Assembly (NCBI GenBank): GCA_937988865.1
Contig: CALKHV010000162.1
Location: forward strand, 1-10,156
DNA length: 10,156 nt
Origin: an uncultured Propionibacteriaceae bacterium
GTDB lineage: Bacteria; Actinomycetota; Actinomycetes; Propionibacteriales; Propionibacteriaceae
Reading direction: 5' to 3'
The position numbers were made by a program, and so were the translations under genes. Shown here piece after piece: positions 6,947 through 10,156 of this stretch. The notes under the pieces are model-generated. The model made no database searches and had not been told where the DNA came from. It worked only from the letters and a program-made list of their open reading frames with translations. Position 1 is the first letter of the stretch. Every line of letters starts with the position of its first letter.

Positions 6947-6958
6947 CCCCGGGGAGTA
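6945..6958. promoter_or_regulatory. Imperfect inverted repeat in the pntA promoter
   Basis: The arms TACCCC and GGGGAGTA are complementary except for one extra base, and the centre is the perfect palindrome CCCCGGGG. The element touches the candidate -10 box of pntA, where a bound protein would block transcription. Short GC palindromes arise often by chance at this composition, so this is only a possible operator. The rest of the 90-base divergent gap (6934-7023) holds nothing else I can name. Confidence 0.2.
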
Positions 6959-7009
6959 TGCGCGACATCGCGGGGGGTTGCTCGGGTTCGCGGCCATTGG
7001 GTTGTGGCT

Positions 7010-7014
7010 GGGAG
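7010..7014 (+). promoter_or_regulatory. Ribosome binding site of the PAP2 gene
   Basis: GGGAG lies nine bases before the ATG at 7024 and supports that start. Thus this gene has a leader, unlike its divergent neighbour pntA. Confidence 0.5.
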
Positions 7015-7023
7015 ACTGTGCTG

Positions 7024-7839
7024 ATGGATCTCACCCGACGCCCCTTCGAAGAGACGATCGGCACCCTCGATCTCGCCACCTGGCGCACCCCGGTGGGACG
7101 CCGTCTGGCAGGGCTGGTGGTGCGGCTCGCCGGATGGACGGCCTACACGTACGTGATGCTGGCCACGGGCCTGGTCGGCGTCCTCGTCGTGGCCGGCGCG
7201 ACTGCCGCGGTGGCCGAGATCTACGAGCAGACGGTGGCCGAGGACGGCGTCGCGGTCTGGGATCGACCCGTTCTCGACTGGGTCATCACGTGGCGCACGC
7301 CCGTGCTCAACCGCTGGGTCACCCACCTCACCGACACCGCCGGCCCCGTGGGCCTCCCGGTCGTTGCGCTGCTCGTACTGGGCGGGCTGGCGCTGGTCTG
7401 GAAGCGGCGGACACCCCTGATCCTGGGCGTCATCGCGCTCCTGGGGTCACTCGCCATGACCGTGGTGGGCAAGGCCCTGGTCGGACGCCACCGCCCGCCG
7501 TTCGCCGACGCCGTCCCCCCGTTCGAGTACTCGGCCAGCTTCCCCAGCGGCCACACGCTCAACGCCGCCGTCTTCGCCGGTCTCGTCGTCTACCTCCTGC
7601 TCACCCACGAGGTCCACCGGATCACGCGGTGGCTGACCGCCCTGGCCGGGGGGATCTACGTCCTGGCCATCGGCATGAGCCGGGTCTACCTCGGCCACCA
7701 CTGGCTGACCGACGTGCTCGTCGCCTACGTGCTGGGACTGCTGTGGTTGGCGATCCTGATCACGACCCATCGCCTGGCGCTCACGGTCGGACGCCGACGC
7801 AGGCAACTGGCAGAGCTCCAGGCCGCGGGTGTTCGATGA
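7024..7839 (+). CDS. PAP2-superfamily membrane phosphatase
   Basis: This 271-residue membrane protein of the type 2 phosphatidic acid phosphatase superfamily dephosphorylates lipid phosphates such as phosphatidate, phosphatidylglycerophosphate or undecaprenyl pyrophosphate. All three parts of the phosphatase signature are present: K150-x6-R157-P158, PSGH at 174-177 (His177 acid/base) and S219-R220-x5-H226-x3-D230 (His226 nucleophile). Hydrophobic segments lie near 39-64, 108-126, 131-150, 180-194, 203-219 and 231-248. This gives the six-helix layout with the active site facing outward. An Arg-rich tail at 256-260 should be cytoplasmic. Motifs alone do not fix the substrate, and a generic lipid-phosphatase call is the safest. 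The last bases overlap the next gene in ATGA, indicating translational coupling to a CapA-like lipoprotein also expected at the outer face of the membrane. Confidence 0.92.
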   Translation: MDLTRRPFEETIGTLDLATWRTPVGRRLAGLVVRLAGWTAYTYVMLATGLVGVLVVAGATAAVAEIYEQTVAEDGVAVWDRPVLDWVITWRTPVLNRWVTHLTDTAGPVGLPVVALLVLGGLALVWKRRTPLILGVIALLGSLAMTVVGKALVGRHRPPFADAVPPFEYSASFPSGHTLNAAVFAGLVVYLLLTHEVHRITRWLTALAGGIYVLAIGMSRVYLGHHWLTDVLVAYVLGLLWLAILITTHRLALTVGRRRRQLAELQAAGVR

Positions 7840-8960
7840 CCGGACGCCTGACAACCGCGTGGGCCTGCCTCGCCTCGTGTTGCCTCGCTCTCTCGGCATG
7901 CGCGGGTGGTGCGTCCGCGGTGAAGGAGCCCGCCGCTTCGACCGCTTCGACCGTTTCGACCAAGGCACCCCGTCCGACGACGGCGTCATCCAGATCCACC
8001 CCCACGCCGACGCCCACACCCGAACCGCCAAGGCCTGCCACCCCTTCGGGCACGATCACCCTCGCCTTCGCCGGGGACGCCAACGCGTTCTCGCGGGGCG
8101 GCGCGTCCACCACGCTCGGCCTCGGTGAGGCCGGCGACCTGCTGGCCTCGGCCGACTTCGCCATGGTGAACCTCGAGACGGCCCTCGCGGCCAGTGACAA
8201 GGGGCTGGTGGGCCAGCAGAAGCGCTACCACTTCCTGACCGACAGCGCGTTCCCCGAGATGCTGCAGCGTGAAGGCGTCGACCTCGTCAGCCTCGCCAAC
8301 AACCACGCGATGGACTTCGGCGTCCCCGGGCTGGAACGCACGCTGGCGGTGCGCGACGCGTCCGACCTGCCGATGATCGGTGTCGGACGCACGACGTCCG
8401 AAGCCTTCGCCCCGTGGACCGGCACGGTTTCCGGACGAAGGCTCAGTGTCTTCGTCGGCAACGACATCCTGGAGCCGCAACTCGACTGGCGTCCCCGCGA
8501 CGGGCAGCCCGGCGTCGCGATGATCAAGACAGCGAAGGGTCTCGCCGCGCTCGTCGACGGCGTCCGGGAGGCCCGAGAGGCAGACCCGAACCGCCTGATC
8601 GTCGTGTACGTCCACTGGGGCATCGACTACTCCGTCTGCACGTCGTCCCGGCAGCATGAGGTGGCGCAGGCCCTCGCGGACGCCGGCGCGACGGTCGTCG
8701 TCGGGACGCACGCCCACCGCGTCCAGCGCACCACGCTGGTCGGCGACACACTGGTCGCGTACGGACTGGGCAACTTCAACTTCTTCTCCGACCGCACCGT
8801 CACGCGTGAGACCGGCGTCCTCACGGTCACGATCCCCAGGACGGGCGCCCCGAGCTACGACTGGACGCCCGGCGTGATCGTCGACGGACGTCCGGTACTG
8901 CTGACCGGCGACGAGCGGGACGCCGCCCTTGCCCGCTACGCGACACTGCCCCGCTGCTGA
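7836..8960 (+). CDS. CapA-like (PGA_cap) lipoprotein
   Basis: This 374-residue protein belongs to the CapA / poly-gamma-glutamate capsule synthesis family, which has a calcineurin-like metallophosphoesterase fold. A signal peptide ends in the lipobox LSAC with Cys22 as the lipidation site, so it should be anchored outside the membrane. Residues 30-72 form an Ala/Ser/Thr then Thr-Pro-rich linker. The folded domain begins at ITLAFAGD (Asp81) and continues with NLETAL (112-117), LANNHAMDFG (153-162), VYVHWGIDY (257-265), GTHAHRVQ (290-297) and YGLGNFNF (309-316), all in family order. Two motifs vary from the usual forms: FAGDAN instead of GDVMLG, and GTHAHRVQ instead of GHHPHVLQ. The family was named for a capsule role, but many members have none, and no other capsule genes are present here. 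The ATG at 7836 overlaps the PAP2 stop, and the signal peptide confirms it. Confidence 0.9.
   Translation: MTGRLTTAWACLASCCLALSACAGGASAVKEPAASTASTVSTKAPRPTTASSRSTPTPTPTPEPPRPATPSGTITLAFAGDANAFSRGGASTTLGLGEAGDLLASADFAMVNLETALAASDKGLVGQQKRYHFLTDSAFPEMLQREGVDLVSLANNHAMDFGVPGLERTLAVRDASDLPMIGVGRTTSEAFAPWTGTVSGRRLSVFVGNDILEPQLDWRPRDGQPGVAMIKTAKGLAALVDGVREAREADPNRLIVVYVHWGIDYSVCTSSRQHEVAQALADAGATVVVGTHAHRVQRTTLVGDTLVAYGLGNFNFFSDRTVTRETGVLTVTIPRTGAPSYDWTPGVIVDGRPVLLTGDERDAALARYATLPRC
7935..7961 (+). repeat. Three tandem 9-base repeats in the lipoprotein linker
   Basis: Two exact copies of GCTTCGACC and a third GTTTCGACC lie head to tail and in frame, encoding AST-AST-VST at residues 34-42. Repeat slippage would change linker length by three residues without breaking the frame. 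The following Thr-Pro run is also repetitive but less regular at DNA level. Confidence 0.75.
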
Positions 8961-9877
8961 TGCCCCGCTCACCGCTCCCCCTGCGCCACGGCCTCAACTC
9001 GGCCTGGGTGCGCACCCCCTCGGACGCCGATGCCACCGCCGTGGGCGGCTTCGCGACCATGCGCGCCTTCCTCGTCCACAAGATCCCGCGACTGACGCCT
9101 GACCGCATCGACGAGATGTTCGCCGACGGTCGCTTCGTCGACGAATCAGGGACGCCGATCGATGCGGACGCCACGTTCCGCGCCAATCGCTTCGTCTTCT
9201 TCCACCGCGACCTGCCCGACGAGGCCCTCCCCCCGGGTGAACTCACCGTGCTGCACCGCGACGACCGGGTCGTCGTGCTCGACAAGCCACACTTCACGTC
9301 GACGATCCCGCGGGGCCAGCACGTGCTGCACAGCGCCGTGGTGCGGGCGCGACGAGACCTCGACCTTCCCGAACTCTCCCCCGCCCACCGACTCGACCGG
9401 CTGACGGCCGGCGTCCTGCTGTGCACGACGCGACGCGAGTTCAGGTCTGCCTACCAGTCCATCTTCGAGGCCCGCCAGGCGACCAAGGTCTACGAGGCGA
9501 TCGCCGGGTACCGGGACGACCTGGACTTCCCGCTCGACGTGTCGAGCCACATCGTCAAGCGTCGCGGGGTGCTGCAGGCGCTCGAACTGCCCGATCTGCC
9601 GCCCAACGCGCACACCCGCGTCGAACTCGTCGAACATCGCGGTGACCAGGGGTTCTACCGCATCACCCCCCTCACCGGACGCACGCACCAGATCCGGCTG
9701 CACCTCAACTCGTTGGGCATCCCGATCGTCGGCGACCCCTTCTACCCCGAGGTCATCGACCAGGCGCTGGACGACTTCACGGTGCCGCTGCAACTGCTGG
9801 CGCGCGAACTACGCTTCGTCGACCCCGTCGACGGTGAGGGCCGGGTCTACCGGAGTGTACGAAACCTGAGCTGGTAG
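8960..9877 (+). CDS. RluA-family pseudouridine synthase
   Basis: This 305-residue enzyme converts uridine to pseudouridine in rRNA or tRNA. The catalytic motif HRLDRLTAG (143-151) contains the nucleophile Asp146. LLCTT (153-157) and the family's C-terminal GRTHQIRLHLNSLGIPIVGDPFY (240-262) follow. The N-terminal part (about 29-82) resembles a degenerate S4-type RNA-binding region, and RHGLNSAWVRTP (9-20) matches the start of actinobacterial homologues. That supports the ATG at 8960 over a later one at 9059. The start overlaps the previous stop as TGATG, so translation is coupled to the lipoprotein gene. The target uridine cannot be read from sequence. Its grouping with two envelope genes has no obvious functional logic. 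The last 69 bases overlap the convergent MFS gene. Confidence 0.93.
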   Translation: MPRSPLPLRHGLNSAWVRTPSDADATAVGGFATMRAFLVHKIPRLTPDRIDEMFADGRFVDESGTPIDADATFRANRFVFFHRDLPDEALPPGELTVLHRDDRVVVLDKPHFTSTIPRGQHVLHSAVVRARRDLDLPELSPAHRLDRLTAGVLLCTTRREFRSAYQSIFEARQATKVYEAIAGYRDDLDFPLDVSSHIVKRRGVLQALELPDLPPNAHTRVELVEHRGDQGFYRITPLTGRTHQIRLHLNSLGIPIVGDPFYPEVIDQALDDFTVPLQLLARELRFVDPVDGEGRVYRSVRNLSW

Positions 9878-10156
9878 GCGACGTTCGCGCAGCACGTAGG
9901 CGGTGGCGACGACGAACGCGAGACCGCAGGCGATCGCGCCGACCCAGAGCGTCCACCTCGGTCCCCAGACATCGCCGATCCATCCGATCACGGGTGCGCC
10001 GATCGGCGTACCGCCCATGAAGATGGCCATGTAGAGGGCCATCACGCGGCCGCGGAACTCGGGGTCGGTGCCCAACTGGACGGTCGAGTTCGCGGACGTC
10101 ATGACCGTCAGCGCGAAGAGCCCGGTGGGGACCAGGAGGACGGCATACACGGTGTA
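9809..10156 (-). CDS. MFS exporter, C-terminal part
   Basis: Only the last 115 residues are present; the frame is open to the window edge and the first visible codons are internal. The segment carries the cytoplasmic-loop motif DPEFRGRVMALYM, then GGTPIGAPVIGW in a hydrophobic helix, a DxWGPR turn and a final helix (WVGAIACGLAFVVATAYVL). This order matches the end of drug/siderophore-exporter-type major facilitator proteins (DHA3/EntS-like). The hydrophilic tail of about 25 residues is encoded across the 3' end of the pseudouridine synthase gene, overlapping it by 69 bases on the other strand. Both reading frames look genuine, so the overlap is probably real. The substrate is unknown. Confidence 0.85.
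   Translation of the reverse strand, partial: YTVYAVLLVPTGLFALTVMTSANSTVQLGTDPEFRGRVMALYMAIFMGGTPIGAPVIGWIGDVWGPRWTLWVGAIACGLAFVVATAYVLRERRLPAQVSYTPVDPALTVDGVDEA

Noticed and set aside
4153..7839. 1228-codon plus-strand open frame running through pntAB into the PAP2 gene
   Set aside because: The part before 7024 is antisense to pntB and pntA, with low-complexity His/Asp/Gly/Arg composition. Only the PAP2 portion is real.
6915..8960. Plus-strand open frame extending the lipoprotein 307 codons upstream
   Set aside because: The upstream part is an out-of-frame shadow of the PAP2 gene. The signal peptide and lipobox start cleanly at the ATG at 7836.
7986..8972. 328-codon minus-strand open frame opposite the CapA-like gene
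   Set aside because: It has no recognisable motif and lies fully antisense to a gene with complete family motifs.
10148..10150. GTG as a possible start of the MFS gene
   Set aside because: The frame is open through to the window edge and the segment corresponds to the C-terminal part of the transporter, so this is an internal valine codon.
1..10156. Search for tRNA, rRNA, CRISPR, transposase, phage or defence genes
   Set aside because: Nearly all sequence is accounted for by housekeeping or metabolic genes, and no repeats, inverted ends or hallmark proteins were seen.

Overview
This is a GC-rich window (about two thirds G+C by eye), almost fully packed with genes, and the gene set fits a chromosomal region of an actinobacterium. 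The evidence is the codon use, the TAnnnT boxes lying 6-7 bases before start codons, the DinB/DUF664-type protein, the actinobacterial form of GH4 glycosidase and the very short intergenic gaps. A Propionibacteriaceae-like host is my guess and is not proven. I see no tRNA, rRNA, CRISPR array, insertion sequence or phage gene.

Layout. A minus-strand DinB-like gene (44-565) is transcribed away from a plus-strand cluster of three genes: a GH4 NAD-dependent 6-phospho-glycosidase-like enzyme (617-1966), a conserved protein of unknown function (1982-2680) and a cytoplasmic GH13 alpha-amylase-family enzyme (2722-3969). The two glycosidases suggest intracellular breakdown of a phosphorylated or alpha-linked oligosaccharide. 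No sugar transporter or regulator is in view.

This cluster runs tail to tail, with no spacing at all, into a minus-strand pntA-pntB operon (6933 down to 3970) for the membrane proton-translocating NAD(P) transhydrogenase. Both subunits look complete, and the alpha subunit is the fused E. coli-like form.

A 90-base divergent region separates pntA from a tightly coupled plus-strand trio: a PAP2 membrane phosphatase (7024-7839), a CapA-like lipoprotein (7836-8960) and an RluA-family pseudouridine synthase (8960-9877). These are joined by ATGA and TGATG overlaps. The 3' end of the trio overlaps the 3' end of a minus-strand MFS exporter, of which only the last 115 residues are in the window.

Most unusual observation. 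The hexamer GGACGC (either strand), often extended to CGGACGC, is heavily over-represented. I count about 80 copies by hand against roughly 14 expected from base composition. Copies occur on both strands, in every reading phase and in every gene neighbourhood. This looks like selection on the DNA itself (an uptake-, recombination-, segregation- or methylation-type word) rather than on protein. No clear new multigene system is evident beyond this.
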